Counted from the first letter of the stretch, positions 1 to 7,671 are shown. The stretch: DNA of 57,503 nt from SFWF01 sp045537915 (GCA_045537915.1 JAZSQK010000022.1:1-57503); one strand, 5' to 3'. Numbers and translations are program-made. Notes: a model not told the origin generated them from the sequence alone.

Positions 1-2
1 CC

Positions 3-37
3 AAAAATCCCGTTCACTTAAAGTGGACGGGATTTTT
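3..37. terminator. Intrinsic terminator of an upstream unit
   Basis: A 16-bp stem (positions 3-18 with 22-37, one G-U pair) closes a 3-nt loop. Flanking A and T runs make it able to work in both directions. The gene it ends lies left of the window. Confidence 0.75.
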
Positions 38-65
38 ACTTGTTAACACTTTTTTACTTAAAACT

Positions 66-99
66 AACCCCTTGAATGCAAATGCATTTGAGGGGTTTT
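66..99. terminator. Second hairpin terminator upstream of nagA
   Basis: The outer arms AACCCCT (66-72) and AGGGGTT (91-97) and the inner arms AATGCA/TGCATT form an interrupted hairpin followed by TTTTC. It lies directly after the first terminator, so the two insulate nagA from upstream transcription. Confidence 0.6.
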
Positions 100-240
100 C
101 ATATCTACATAAATCAATATTATTCAATTATAATTATATAATAAAAGTATTTAAAATATTGTTTGTTTATATTCCGTCTATTGTATTTTATTTTTTGCTT
201 TGCTAAAATTGAGACAGAAGAAATGTTCTGGAGGATTGGA

Positions 241-1383
241 ATGAAAGCAATTATAAACGGTAAAATCATTTTAAAAGACCGCATAGTTGAAAGCTGTGCA
301 CTACTTTATTCTGATGTTATTGAGGGAATTGTCCCAAGAGAAAATATTCCAAGCAACGCTGAGGTTATTGACGCTGAAGGCGGTTATGTTTCTCCTGGAC
401 TTATTGATTTACATATTCACGGATATCTTGGTAAGGACGTATGTGACGGAGAAGAGGAAAGTATCAGAACAATTTCTGAAGGGTTACTGAAAAACGGCGT
501 AACGGGATATCTGCCAACAACGATGACTGTAGATATGAAGGTTATTCGTAAGGCGCTCGAAGTTTGCCGTGCTCTAAAAGAGGAAAGCAAGAGTTGGACA
601 GGCAGTGAAATTCTAGGTTGTCATGCAGAGGGACCGTTTATCAGCGAGAGCAAAAAAGGCGCCCAGGATGCTAAATACATTCTAAAGCCTGACGCTTCGT
701 TCGTTAAGGAATATGCCGATATTATTAAAACAATAACCCTTGCTCCCGAAACCGATGAAAACGACTTTGCGGCAATTCGTGAGATCTGCCGAGACACCGA
801 TGTTGTTGTTTCAATAGGGCACACTTCGGCGGATTATGACACGGCGATGGCAGGTTTTAATGCAGGAGTCAGTCATGTTACACATTTATTTAACGCAATG
901 ACACCTCTCGCTCATCGTGCGCCTGGAGTTGTAACTGCGGCGCTGAATTCTGATGCTAGTGTTGAGCTGATTGTCGACACATTCCATGTTGATAAATGTT
1001 TTTATGATTTGCTCTGGAAGTTAAAGGGCAGAAGGCTCTGCTTTATTACAGACTGTCTACCCGCAGGTGGTTTACCCTACGGCGAATATACACTTGGCGG
1101 CGCTAAAATAATATATAGAGACATTGTTTGCCGTTTAGAAGACGGAACAGTTGCAGGTAGTGTTCTACATCTTAATCACGGTGTCTGGAATGTTTATAAA
1201 AACTCTAACATACCGCTTTATGAATGTGTAAACTGCGCATCATTAAACCCAGCTACAACAATTGGACTTGCAGACCGCAAGGGCTCTCTTGAGGTTGGCA
1301 AGGATGCTGATATAATTATCACAGATCAAGACTTTGAGGTTAAGAAAACCATAATAAGAGGAGAAATAAAATATGAAGCTTAA
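241..1383 (+). CDS. nagA: N-acetylglucosamine-6-phosphate deacetylase
   Basis: NagA removes the acetyl group from GlcNAc-6-phosphate in the cytosol, giving glucosamine-6-phosphate for NagB and glycolysis or for cell-wall precursor synthesis. Metal-ligand and active-site motifs of the amidohydrolase family are present: LIDLHIHG near residue 58, HAEGPF, GHTSA, HLFNAM and the catalytic Asp in ITDCLPAGG. The C-terminal GKDADIIITD strand pattern is also typical. The start at 241 has GGAGGATT just upstream and gives 380 residues, the normal family length; a longer reading from 163 has no such site. It overlaps the following ROK-like gene by 11 nt, so the two are probably co-translated. The 100-240 stretch before it is very AT-rich with no promoter I can call with confidence. 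Confidence 0.93.
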   Translation: MKAIINGKIILKDRIVESCALLYSDVIEGIVPRENIPSNAEVIDAEGGYVSPGLIDLHIHGYLGKDVCDGEEESIRTISEGLLKNGVTGYLPTTMTVDMKVIRKALEVCRALKEESKSWTGSEILGCHAEGPFISESKKGAQDAKYILKPDASFVKEYADIIKTITLAPETDENDFAAIREICRDTDVVVSIGHTSADYDTAMAGFNAGVSHVTHLFNAMTPLAHRAPGVVTAALNSDASVELIVDTFHVDKCFYDLLWKLKGRRLCFITDCLPAGGLPYGEYTLGGAKIIYRDIVCRLEDGTVAGSVLHLNHGVWNVYKNSNIPLYECVNCASLNPATTIGLADRKGSLEVGKDADIIITDQDFEVKKTIIRGEIKYEA

Positions 1384-2749
1384 GGTTAATGCTAAATTAG
1401 ATCCTAAATTCCAGCCGCTTTCACTTGTTTGTCGTGAGATGCGTGAGAAAACAAAAGTTGATGGACAAGATATTGTTATAGCGATTGAAAGGAATAAGGG
1501 CTATACATCTACATACAAAACTCGTATTTTTAAGGATAATACCGGACATGATGATGAAAATTTTCGCTTTGTTGAAAGAATTGCTAAGTCGTTATTGTGG
1601 GTTGCGGGCGGTTATAAAATTATAATTGCCGGCAGTGATATTGTCGGAAACAAAATTAAAGATGCCTATACTTATGGAGGCCTTCGAGATTTTGATGTTC
1701 ATTTTATGGAGAGAGTATACGAGCAGAAATTTGAGGTTAAGGTTTGCTCTATTGAAGACGCACCCAAGGACAAGTCTGCTGCTGCGCCCATCGGACGACA
1801 TCTTGACGGTTGCCGAATCGGCTTTGATGCAGGCGGAAGTGACCGCAAGGTTAGCGCTGTTATAAACGGTGAAAGTGTTTATTCGGAAGAGGTTGTTTGG
1901 TTCCCCAAAACTAATTCTGATCCCAATTATCATTATGAGGGAATTAAAAACGCAATGAAAACGGCTGCTTCTCACATGCCTCGTGTTGATGCAATTGGCG
2001 TATCCAGCGCAGGTGTTTATGTTGATAATCGTATAATGGTAGCATCCCTTTTCTTAAAGGTAAGCGATGAGGATTTTGATAAAAAGGTAAAGAACATGTA
2101 TCTTGACGTTGCAAAGGAAATTGGAGAAAATATTCCGATTGAGGTAGCAAATGACGGAGATGTTACTGCTCTTGCAGGGGCTATGGACCTTAACGATGAT
2201 TCGGTTCTCGGTATTGCTATGGGTACAAGCGAGGCTGGCGGTTATGTCGATCCGCAGGGAAATATTACTGGTTGGTTAAATGAACTTGCTTTTGTTCCTG
2301 TTGATTTTTCTGAAGAGGCAATGGTTGACGAGTGGTCGGGGGATTATGGCTGTGGCGTTAAATATTTCTCTCAGGATGGTGTCATTAAACTTGCGCCCTA
2401 TGCAGGTATTGAGCTTGATGAAAAGCTTTCACCGGCAGAAAAGCTTAAGGTTGTTCAGGGTCTTATGAAGGATGGCGACGAGCGAGCTGCCGCAATTTAC
2501 GACACAATCGGTGCATATTTCGGTTACGCAATAGCCTACTATTCGGAGTTTTACGATATTAAGCATGTTCTTATTATGGGCCGAGTTACCTCGGGAGAGG
2601 GTGGAGTGATTTTGCTTAACCGAGCGCAAGAGGTTCTTGATACCGAGTTTCCAGAGCTTTCTAAGCTGATAACACTTCACATTCCTGACGAAAATTCTCG
2701 CCGTGTAGGCCAGTCTGTTGCAGCCGCAAGCCTACCCAAGCTTTCGTAA
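1373..2749 (+). CDS. ROK-like sugar kinase/sensor family protein
   Basis: The protein has 458 residues. From about residue 145 it has an actin-like ATPase fold of ROK type: a phosphate-1-like DAGGSDRKVSAV, a VSSAGVY segment, EVANDGDVTALAGA matching the ROK ExxNDxxxxA active-site region, and GIAMGTSEAGG matching phosphate-2. The first 145 residues are an extra domain I do not recognise. The CxCGxxGC zinc motif of canonical ROK proteins is absent. It starts inside the end of nagA with GAGGAG upstream, so a role in amino-sugar phosphorylation or sensing is inferred from context. Whether it is an active kinase cannot be told from sequence; the first Gly-rich loop departs from the usual DxGGTK. 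Confidence 0.7.
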   Translation: MKLKVNAKLDPKFQPLSLVCREMREKTKVDGQDIVIAIERNKGYTSTYKTRIFKDNTGHDDENFRFVERIAKSLLWVAGGYKIIIAGSDIVGNKIKDAYTYGGLRDFDVHFMERVYEQKFEVKVCSIEDAPKDKSAAAPIGRHLDGCRIGFDAGGSDRKVSAVINGESVYSEEVVWFPKTNSDPNYHYEGIKNAMKTAASHMPRVDAIGVSSAGVYVDNRIMVASLFLKVSDEDFDKKVKNMYLDVAKEIGENIPIEVANDGDVTALAGAMDLNDDSVLGIAMGTSEAGGYVDPQGNITGWLNELAFVPVDFSEEAMVDEWSGDYGCGVKYFSQDGVIKLAPYAGIELDEKLSPAEKLKVVQGLMKDGDERAAAIYDTIGAYFGYAIAYYSEFYDIKHVLIMGRVTSGEGGVILLNRAQEVLDTEFPELSKLITLHIPDENSRRVGQSVAAASLPKLS

Positions 2750-2760
2750 TATTATTATAG

Positions 2761-2793
2761 AAAAAACCAATCGATTGATTGGTTTTTTCTTTT
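2761..2793. terminator. Intrinsic terminator of the nagA-ROK unit
   Basis: A 12-bp stem (2761-2772 with 2777-2788) with loop GATT, A-run on the left and T-run on the right. It can serve both the rightward nagA unit and leftward transcription from the tRNA unit. Confidence 0.9.
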
Positions 2794-2814
2794 AGAACGG
2801 TATGAAACCTTGAA

Positions 2815-2892
2815 GGTTCTCGTCCTGCATACAAAAAATTAACAGCACCAATCTAAAGATTAGCACTGTTAATTTGGCAGGGGTGGCAGGAT
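2815..2892 (-). repeat. Direct repeat copy B: tRNA-Gln 3' end plus terminator
   Basis: These 78 bp match 3009-3086 at 77 positions (only 2822 versus 3016 differs). On the minus strand the repeat holds the last 18 nt of tRNA-Gln including CCA, followed by the tRNA terminator hairpin. This copy has no tRNA body attached. The layout resembles the att duplication left when an element integrates at a tRNA 3' end, or a tandem duplication; no integrase is nearby. Confidence 0.9.
2833..2875 (-). terminator. Duplicate copy of the tRNA-Gln terminator
   Basis: The minus-strand hairpin AAATTAACAG/CTGTTAATTT with inner AATCT/AGATT is followed by a six-T run (2838-2833). It is a second copy of the terminator at 3027-3069 and sits 194 bp further downstream of the tRNA unit. 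Confidence 0.75.
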
Positions 2893-3008
2893 ACGGTGCG
2901 CTCTCGATTTCAGAGAAGACTCCGAGCCTTTCACTCTGAAATCTTCGTGCTGCCGACTTCACAGATTCAAAATGCTCTCGCACATTTTGAACTGCTTCGA
3001 CGAACCAC
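2893..3008. other. 116-bp hairpin-rich spacer between the direct repeats
   Basis: Two inverted repeats are visible: ATTTCAGAG (2907-2915) with CTCTGAAAT (2934-2942), and TTCAAAATG (2966-2974) with CATTTTGAA (2983-2991). No gene is credible here; a 63-codon minus-strand reading at 2792-2983 merely crosses the repeat. The stretch could be a small interspersed repeat or the remnant of an inserted element. I cannot test its copy number. Confidence 0.5.
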
Positions 3009-3086
3009 GGTTCTCATCCTGCATACAAAAAATTAACAGCACCAATCTAAAGATTAGCACTGTTAATTTGGCAGGGGTGGCAGGAT
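3009..3086 (-). repeat. Direct repeat copy A: within the intact tRNA-Gln and its terminator
   Basis: This is the copy joined to the complete tRNA-Gln gene. It covers the tRNA 3' 18 nt, the terminator hairpin and the sequence beyond it. The partner is 2815-2892, offset by exactly 194 bp. Confidence 0.9.
3027..3069 (-). terminator. Intrinsic terminator of the tRNA-His/tRNA-Gln unit
   Basis: On the minus strand, right after the encoded CCA of tRNA-Gln, a 10-bp stem with an inner helix is followed by six T residues. It ends the two-tRNA transcript. Confidence 0.85.
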
Positions 3087-3143
3087 TCGAACCTACGAAT
3101 GACGGAATCAAAATCCGTTGTCTTACCGCTTGACGACACCCCT
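3069..3143 (-). tRNA. tRNA-Gln (anticodon TTG)
   Basis: The minus-strand cloverleaf is complete. The acceptor stem AGGGGTG/CACCCCT is followed by discriminator G and an encoded CCA. The anticodon stem ACGGA/TCCGT closes loop TTTTGAT with TTG at the anticodon, and the T-arm is GTAGG TTCGAAT CCTGC. It follows tRNA-His by 25 nt in the same transcript. Its last 18 nt are duplicated at 2875-2892. Confidence 0.95.
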
Positions 3144-3168
3144 ATATTAAATTTAGATATAAAAAAAG

Positions 3169-3246
<78 letters not shown>

Positions 3247-3254
3247 GTACACGA

Positions 3255-3278
3255 CCAATATTATATCGATAATATTGG
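3255..3278. promoter_or_regulatory. Inverted repeat overlapping the tRNA promoter
   Basis: Arms CCAATATTA (3255-3263) and TAATATTGG (3270-3278) are perfect 9-bp complements around TATCGA. The palindrome covers the -10 box and part of the spacer of the tRNA-His promoter, so it is placed like an operator. No cognate regulator is identified. AT-rich DNA can give such palindromes by chance, though the GG/CC ends make that less likely. Confidence 0.4.
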
Positions 3279-3288
3279 CATTTGTCAA
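3260..3288 (-). promoter_or_regulatory. Promoter of the tRNA-His/tRNA-Gln unit
   Basis: On the minus strand TTGACA (3288-3283) and TATAAT (3265-3260) are perfect sigma-A boxes with a 17-bp spacer. The tRNA-His 5' end lies 13 nt beyond the -10 box. Confidence 0.9.
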
Positions 3289-3316
3289 TAGGAAAATCAC
3301 TAAACTTAAAGAAAAA

Positions 3317-3532
3317 TTAAATTATAAAATCGTCTTTGTTATAGTTATTTGATACATCGTTAATCTGAGGTATTCTCTTAAGAGGATCATATTTATATTT
3401 CATACATTTTGAAAACTTGTTAACAAACCCTTTTTTCGTGCAGAAAACCTCATCAGAATATTCCAGATATTTGCCTTTGGCGCAGTACATACAATATTTA
3501 GGCTGCTTTTTATCAAATACTAACTTTTTCAT
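3317..3532 (-). CDS. Small Cys-rich protein of unknown function downstream of ylbJ
   Basis: The 71-residue product starts MKKLVFDKKQPKYC and has four cysteines arranged as CMYC followed by two single Cys (VFC, SKC), which suggests a small zinc-binding fold. The start at 3532 is supported by GAGGTG upstream; a longer reading would run through poor sequence. It begins 34 nt after ylbJ ends and reads the same way, so it is probably the second gene of that operon. I do not recognise a family or function. A role in sporulation is only suggested by its neighbour. Confidence 0.65.
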   Translation of the reverse strand: MKKLVFDKKQPKYCMYCAKGKYLEYSDEVFCTKKGFVNKFSKCMKYKYDPLKRIPQINDVSNNYNKDDFII

Positions 3533-3566
3533 AAAACACCTCAATAAAGTTTGTACAACCATTATA

Positions 3567-4619
3567 TCACAAAATTCTGGCTTTTTCCACATATTTTTCG
3601 TTTATAGAGACGAGCAGTGTGATTGACATAAATATCATTGCAGCGCAAAGCGGCAACGAAACACCTGTAGGCATAAGGGTGTAGACATTTTGTGTCGACA
3701 TTACAGGTAGACTTATTCCCGATATTTTTATCTGAATGAGAGTAATTAGACAACTGCACACTCCATTAAAAATTCTGAAAATTAAAAACTTGAGATAATT
3801 TACCTTGAATGCGGTACAGCTGGTAAGTATCTGCATATGGACACAAAATCCCGAAAAGGCAGAAAGAAAGGAAAGATAATATACATTTCTGACCAGTGAT
3901 ACTCCGTTACTGATTTCAAGCAGTGAAACAAGGTACTTAACAATTAAAACGTCTGAGCCTAAATCCAAAACCAGACTTATGACTGTAGAAAAAAGAATTA
4001 CAAAACCGCAAATGTTTATCACTGCAGAACAAGCGCTCGCAACAGAATCAACAAACATATCTGAAATAGGCATCTCGGTTCTCTTTGGCATTAAATAGGA
4101 GATTTTAGCGCTATTTTTTGATGTGAGTGAAAATAACAGACAGGTAAATATAGCAGATAAGAGGTTGGATAAATAAATCATTATCCCAAGAACTTTGTTA
4201 CCAAGCACCGCCTGACCTATAGCAATTATTACAAAGGCAGGACCCGGATTTACACAATAGCAGAGCATTTGCTCTGCTTTGTTTTTTGTAATTGCTTTTT
4301 GAATAACGAGCTTATTTATTAGAGTTGCTCCTACGGGAAAGCCGCCGAGAAAGGACATCAACATTATGCAGAATTCTTGCCCGGTTAGTTTAAAAATACC
4401 TTTAGTTAGAGGGTTTATAATCCTTTCAAGCATCTTGATGATATTTGTGTTGAACATAAATATACAGATTGCGGAAAACGGAAACAAGGAAGGTATAATT
4501 ACATCCGAGCAGATAAGCATTCCCTTTGTAGCACCCATTATCATTGAATCGGGAAACATTATAAATAAAACAATTATTAAAATTGCAAATATTCCGCCGA
4601 TTATATATCTTATTTTCAT
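3567..4619 (-). CDS. ylbJ: Sporulation integral membrane protein YlbJ
   Basis: The 350-residue polytopic membrane protein has about eight or nine hydrophobic segments. Characteristic stretches are IIPSLFPFSAI near residue 42, MSFLGGFPVGA near residue 90 and CYCVNPGPAFVI near residue 124, the last two being gate-like Gly/Pro motifs of this nucleoside-transporter-like family. In Bacillus, ylbJ is made in the mother cell under sigma-E and is needed for proper spore formation. It is divergent from yqfC-yqfD, which belong to the same regulon in Bacillus. The start has GGTGG upstream on the minus strand. Confidence 0.88.
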   Translation of the reverse strand: MKIRYIIGGIFAILIIVLFIMFPDSMIMGATKGMLICSDVIIPSLFPFSAICIFMFNTNIIKMLERIINPLTKGIFKLTGQEFCIMLMSFLGGFPVGATLINKLVIQKAITKNKAEQMLCYCVNPGPAFVIIAIGQAVLGNKVLGIMIYLSNLLSAIFTCLLFSLTSKNSAKISYLMPKRTEMPISDMFVDSVASACSAVINICGFVILFSTVISLVLDLGSDVLIVKYLVSLLEISNGVSLVRNVYYLSFLSAFSGFCVHMQILTSCTAFKVNYLKFLIFRIFNGVCSCLITLIQIKISGISLPVMSTQNVYTLMPTGVSLPLCAAMIFMSITLLVSINEKYVEKARIL

Positions 4620-4695
4620 AAAACCACCACTGTGAAATATATGAAAATGCGTATTATATTATAACGGAAATCATATATATAATCGGAGTGTGATT
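4620..4695. promoter_or_regulatory. Divergent ylbJ / yqfC promoter region, possible sigma-E control
   Basis: The short gap separates two divergent sporulation units and must hold both promoters. Toward yqfC, CATATATAAT (4671-4680) resembles the sigma-E -10 CATACAAT, with GTATTAT 14 nt upstream. Toward ylbJ, CATATATT appears on the minus strand. The match is loose and the region is very AT-rich, so sigma-E control rests mainly on what is known of these genes in Bacillus. Confidence 0.3.
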
Positions 4696-4974
4696 TTGTT
4701 GGCTGACAGAAAAATTAACGATATAAACTCAGAGTTAAACTCCTCTGAATTGCCGTTATTTGCGATAGGAAATGACATACATATAGAGCTGTTTTCTAAT
4801 AAAAAAATAATTGTTGAAGGATGCTTTTGTGTTAGCGAGTATTGCGAAGATTTAATATCTATCAGAATAAAATCCGGTTATTTACAGATAACCGGCACTT
4901 GTCTTTTTATCAAGTCAATCGGCGAAGACAATATCCTGATTACAGGTAGAATTAACGATATAGCTTTTCTTTAA
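4696..4974 (+). CDS. yqfC: Sporulation protein YqfC (YabP/YqfC family)
   Basis: The protein of about 92 residues has the alternating beta-strand pattern of the YabP/YqfC family, with ...HIELFSNKKIIVEGC and IRIKSGYLQITG followed by VLITGRI-like ILITGRI. The start is one of two adjacent TTG codons (4696 or 4699), 7-10 nt after GGAG at 4685; the upstream GTG at 4690 is too close to that site. It lies 11 nt before yqfD, the same pairing as in Bacillus, where both are mother-cell genes. The biochemical role is unknown. Confidence 0.82.
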   Translation: MLADRKINDINSELNSSELPLFAIGNDIHIELFSNKKIIVEGCFCVSEYCEDLISIRIKSGYLQITGTCLFIKSIGEDNILITGRINDIAFL

Positions 4975-4985
4975 AGGAGAATAAT

Positions 4986-6164
4986 GTGTTTGTAATTCGA
5001 ATAATTAAATGGTTAAAGGGATATGTAATAGTTAACCTGAAAGGAGAAAACACTGCGGGTTTTTTAAATTTTTGTGCAAAAAACTCTGTAGCGGTTTGGG
5101 ATGTAAATAACGAAAAAGGTGTTTTGATTTTTTCGGTTTCGATTAAGAATTATTTTTTACTAAGGGGTTTAAAACGCCGATTTAATGCAAAGATAAAACT
5201 TCGTCATATATCGGCCTACGGTTTCCCATTAAAAGCAAACCTTATTAATAAAAGAAAGAGTGTTGCTGTCGGATTTGCATTATGCGCTTCTGTTCTGATA
5301 ATTATGTCGCAGTTTGTTTGGGGTATAGAAATTTCTGGGAATAAGGCGGTCTCAAAGGAGGAAATACTTAGAGCTTGTAACGAAATGGGGGTAAGAGAGG
5401 GGATGCCAACTGCCTCGATCGAGCCTTATCATATGAGGGACAGACTTCCGCTTCTAGTTAAAAATATTTCTTGGTGTTCCTTTAATCTTGAAGGATCTAA
5501 ACTTACGGTAAATATAAGTGAGAACAGAGAAAGTGATAGAACGGGGAAGAACTCATATTCTAATCTTGTAGCAACGCAGGACGGTATAATCAGATCAATG
5601 GAGATAACGTCAGGAAACAAGCAGACAGATATAGGTCGTGTCGTCAGCAAAGGGGATGTTTTGGTTTCGGGAGCTCCCAATCTCAATGCGCAGAAATTTA
5701 CATATTCTGAAGGAAAAATATTTGCAGACGTCGAGAAGGTAATTTCTGTTTTAGTTCCTAAAAAGCAGACTGTTGCTAAAAAGAGTAATGTTTATGTGAC
5801 CAAGAGGATTCTCGAAATTTTTACCCTGAAGATACCGTTATATTTGGATACGGTACACTTTTACAATGCAACGCAAGAGCGTAAAAGTCAGCTGAACCTG
5901 TTTGGAGGCACCTTACCGATATGTGTTTATGAAAAAAGATTCAATAAGGTTGACTTATCGGAGGTTACGAGAAATGATGATGAAATGCTAAATGATGCTT
6001 ACGCCGAACTAATTTCGCTCATTGCCTCAATGGATATTACCGATATAAAAATCCTGGATATCTATACACAGGACAGCTCTGATAAATGCACATTTACATT
6101 TAAATGTAAATGTATTGAAAACATTGCCGAGCAGCGACAAATAAATATTTCTGTAGGAAATTGA
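4986..6164 (+). CDS. yqfD: Sporulation protein YqfD (SpoIV-like)
   Basis: The 392-residue protein begins with a cytoplasmic segment, has one transmembrane helix around residues 92-110 (VAVGFALCASVLIIMSQFVW) and continues with a large extracytoplasmic domain that includes GIEISGNKAVSKEEIL, as in YqfD. The start is GTG at 4986 with AAAGGAG upstream; the ATG at 4984 reads straight into a stop. It forms a two-gene unit with yqfC. In Bacillus it is sigma-E dependent and required for late sporulation. Confidence 0.87.
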   Translation: MFVIRIIKWLKGYVIVNLKGENTAGFLNFCAKNSVAVWDVNNEKGVLIFSVSIKNYFLLRGLKRRFNAKIKLRHISAYGFPLKANLINKRKSVAVGFALCASVLIIMSQFVWGIEISGNKAVSKEEILRACNEMGVREGMPTASIEPYHMRDRLPLLVKNISWCSFNLEGSKLTVNISENRESDRTGKNSYSNLVATQDGIIRSMEITSGNKQTDIGRVVSKGDVLVSGAPNLNAQKFTYSEGKIFADVEKVISVLVPKKQTVAKKSNVYVTKRILEIFTLKIPLYLDTVHFYNATQERKSQLNLFGGTLPICVYEKRFNKVDLSEVTRNDDEMLNDAYAELISLIASMDITDIKILDIYTQDSSDKCTFTFKCKCIENIAEQRQINISVGN

Positions 6165-6189
6165 AATATTTAAATATATGTGTTATAAT
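6161..6189 (+). promoter_or_regulatory. Promoter of phoH-ybeY-era unit
   Basis: TTGAAA (6161-6166) and TATAAT (6184-6189) are separated by 17 bp. The -35 box overlaps the yqfD stop codon. This separates the vegetative phoH unit from the sporulation genes upstream. Confidence 0.8.
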
Positions 6190-6215
6190 ATAAAAATACA
6201 TAAAGTTTAAAAGCG

Positions 6216-7202
6216 GTGATTAAGACGGAAGAAATCATTAATATTGAAAGAATGGAAGAAATCGTCAATCTCTTTGGAGCCTTTGATGAAAATATTTTGA
6301 AACTTGAAAGGTTTTATTCTGTTTCCATAACCTCCCACGGCAGTTACATCAGAATTAAAGGTGAACAGGAATCTGTTTCTTCGGCTGTCAGAGCTATAAA
6401 CGGCCTTATTCAGCTGATAAATAACGGGGAACAGCTTACCGACCAAAGCATAGATTATGTCTTGTCTTTAGTTACTGACGGGGATGAAGATAAAATTTCA
6501 AGCTATTCAAACAGCGACTGTATATGTGTTACTGCAAAGGGTAAACCCATAAAGGCAAAAACACTAGGACAAAAGAAATATCTTGATGCAGTAAAAGCCA
6601 ACACGGTAACGATTGCAGTAGGCCCTGCGGGAACAGGCAAGACCTATCTTGCGGTTGCCGCAGCAGTAAAGGCCTTCAGAGCAAAAAAGGTTAACAGAAT
6701 TATATTAACCAGACCGGCGGTAGAGGCCGGAGAAAATCTAGGATTTCTTCCTGGAGATCTTCAGCAAAAGGTTGATCCGTATTTAAGACCGCTTTACGAT
6801 GCTCTTTTTGATATGCTTGGAGCTGATAACTTCCGTCGCTGTCAGGAAAGGGGAGATATCGAAGTAGCTCCATTGGCGTATATGCGAGGCAGAACCCTTG
6901 ATGATAGCTTTATCATCCTTGACGAAGCGCAGAATACGACCTGCGAACAAATGAAGATGTTCTTAACCCGTCTGGGCTTCAACTCAAAGATTGTTGTTAC
7001 AGGAGATATTACACAGATAGATCTGCCTGAAAAGAAGAAATCAGGACTGTACGACGCTATATCTGTTCTTAAAAATATCGATGATATTTCTATTATAAAA
7101 CTGTCAGCAAAGGATGTTGTGCGACATAAACTTGTTCAGAGCATTATAAATGCGTATGAGAAAAGAGATAGCCAGAGGAATAGAAAAAATGTTAATAGTT
7201 AA
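6216..7202 (+). CDS. phoH: PhoH family ATPase
   Basis: The 328-residue P-loop protein has Walker A GPAGTGKTYLAVAAAV around residue 137 and Walker B/DEAQ at FIILDEAQNTT, with ITGDITQIDLP-like VTGDITQIDLP after it. The N-terminal 100 residues form the KH-like domain usual in PhoH of Firmicutes. The GTG at 6216 is preferred because it keeps that domain complete; the Shine-Dalgarno is weak, and ATG at 6252 is an alternative. PhoH is a putative RNA-linked ATPase. Its place next to ybeY and era, both in rRNA and ribosome maturation, supports that role. It overlaps ybeY by 14 nt. Confidence 0.88.
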   Translation: MIKTEEIINIERMEEIVNLFGAFDENILKLERFYSVSITSHGSYIRIKGEQESVSSAVRAINGLIQLINNGEQLTDQSIDYVLSLVTDGDEDKISSYSNSDCICVTAKGKPIKAKTLGQKKYLDAVKANTVTIAVGPAGTGKTYLAVAAAVKAFRAKKVNRIILTRPAVEAGENLGFLPGDLQQKVDPYLRPLYDALFDMLGADNFRRCQERGDIEVAPLAYMRGRTLDDSFIILDEAQNTTCEQMKMFLTRLGFNSKIVVTGDITQIDLPEKKKSGLYDAISVLKNIDDISIIKLSAKDVVRHKLVQSIINAYEKRDSQRNRKNVNS

Positions 7203-7671
7203 TCTATCTAATGAACAAAATATTAAAATTTCTGAGCAGATAACCCAGCTTCTTAAGGATGCTTGCGAGGCGGTGCTTAAGAATGAAGAGTTTAATGATG
7301 ACGCTGAAATCAACATAACTCTTGTTGATGATGAGCGTATCAGGAGACTGAACTCAGCTTTCAGAAATATAGATAAATCAACAGATGTTTTGTCATTTCC
7401 TTTAGGGGAAAACGGAAATTACGATTTAAATCCCGAAAATAATTGCTTAATGCTTGGAGATGTTGTAATTTCGGTAGAACATGCATTAAAACAGGCAAAT
7501 GATTATAATCATTCTACCGAGCGTGAAATTGCTTATCTCACGGTTCACTCTGTTTTACATCTGCTCGGATATGACCATATTGACGAGGCAGAAGAGAAGA
7601 GGATAATGCGAAAAAAGGAAGAAGAAGCATTATCGATTTTGGGATTAGATATTAAAGGCGAGGGAAATTAA
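7189..7671 (+). CDS. ybeY: Endoribonuclease YbeY, rRNA maturation factor
   Basis: YbeY is a zinc-dependent single-strand RNase that acts in 16S rRNA 3' maturation and 70S quality control. The signature HSVLHLLGYDH carries the three zinc-binding histidines; the usual HG has become HS. STDVLSFPLG, another family motif, is present. The start at 7189 has AGAGGA upstream and gives 160 residues; the track-length start at 7150 would overlap phoH by 53 nt. The stop overlaps the era start by one base, indicating translational coupling. Confidence 0.93.
   Translation: MLIVNLSNEQNIKISEQITQLLKDACEAVLKNEEFNDDAEINITLVDDERIRRLNSAFRNIDKSTDVLSFPLGENGNYDLNPENNCLMLGDVVISVEHALKQANDYNHSTEREIAYLTVHSVLHLLGYDHIDEAEEKRIMRKKEEEALSILGLDIKGEGN

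Noticed and set aside
2792..2983. 63-codon minus-strand reading frame near the tRNA-Gln repeat
   Set aside because: It crosses the duplicated tRNA 3' end, its terminator and the hairpin spacer, and has no credible ribosome site. It is a by-product of repeat sequence, not a gene.
2815..3086. CRISPR-like repeat
   Set aside because: Only two 78-bp copies with one spacer, and the repeat is a tRNA end plus terminator.
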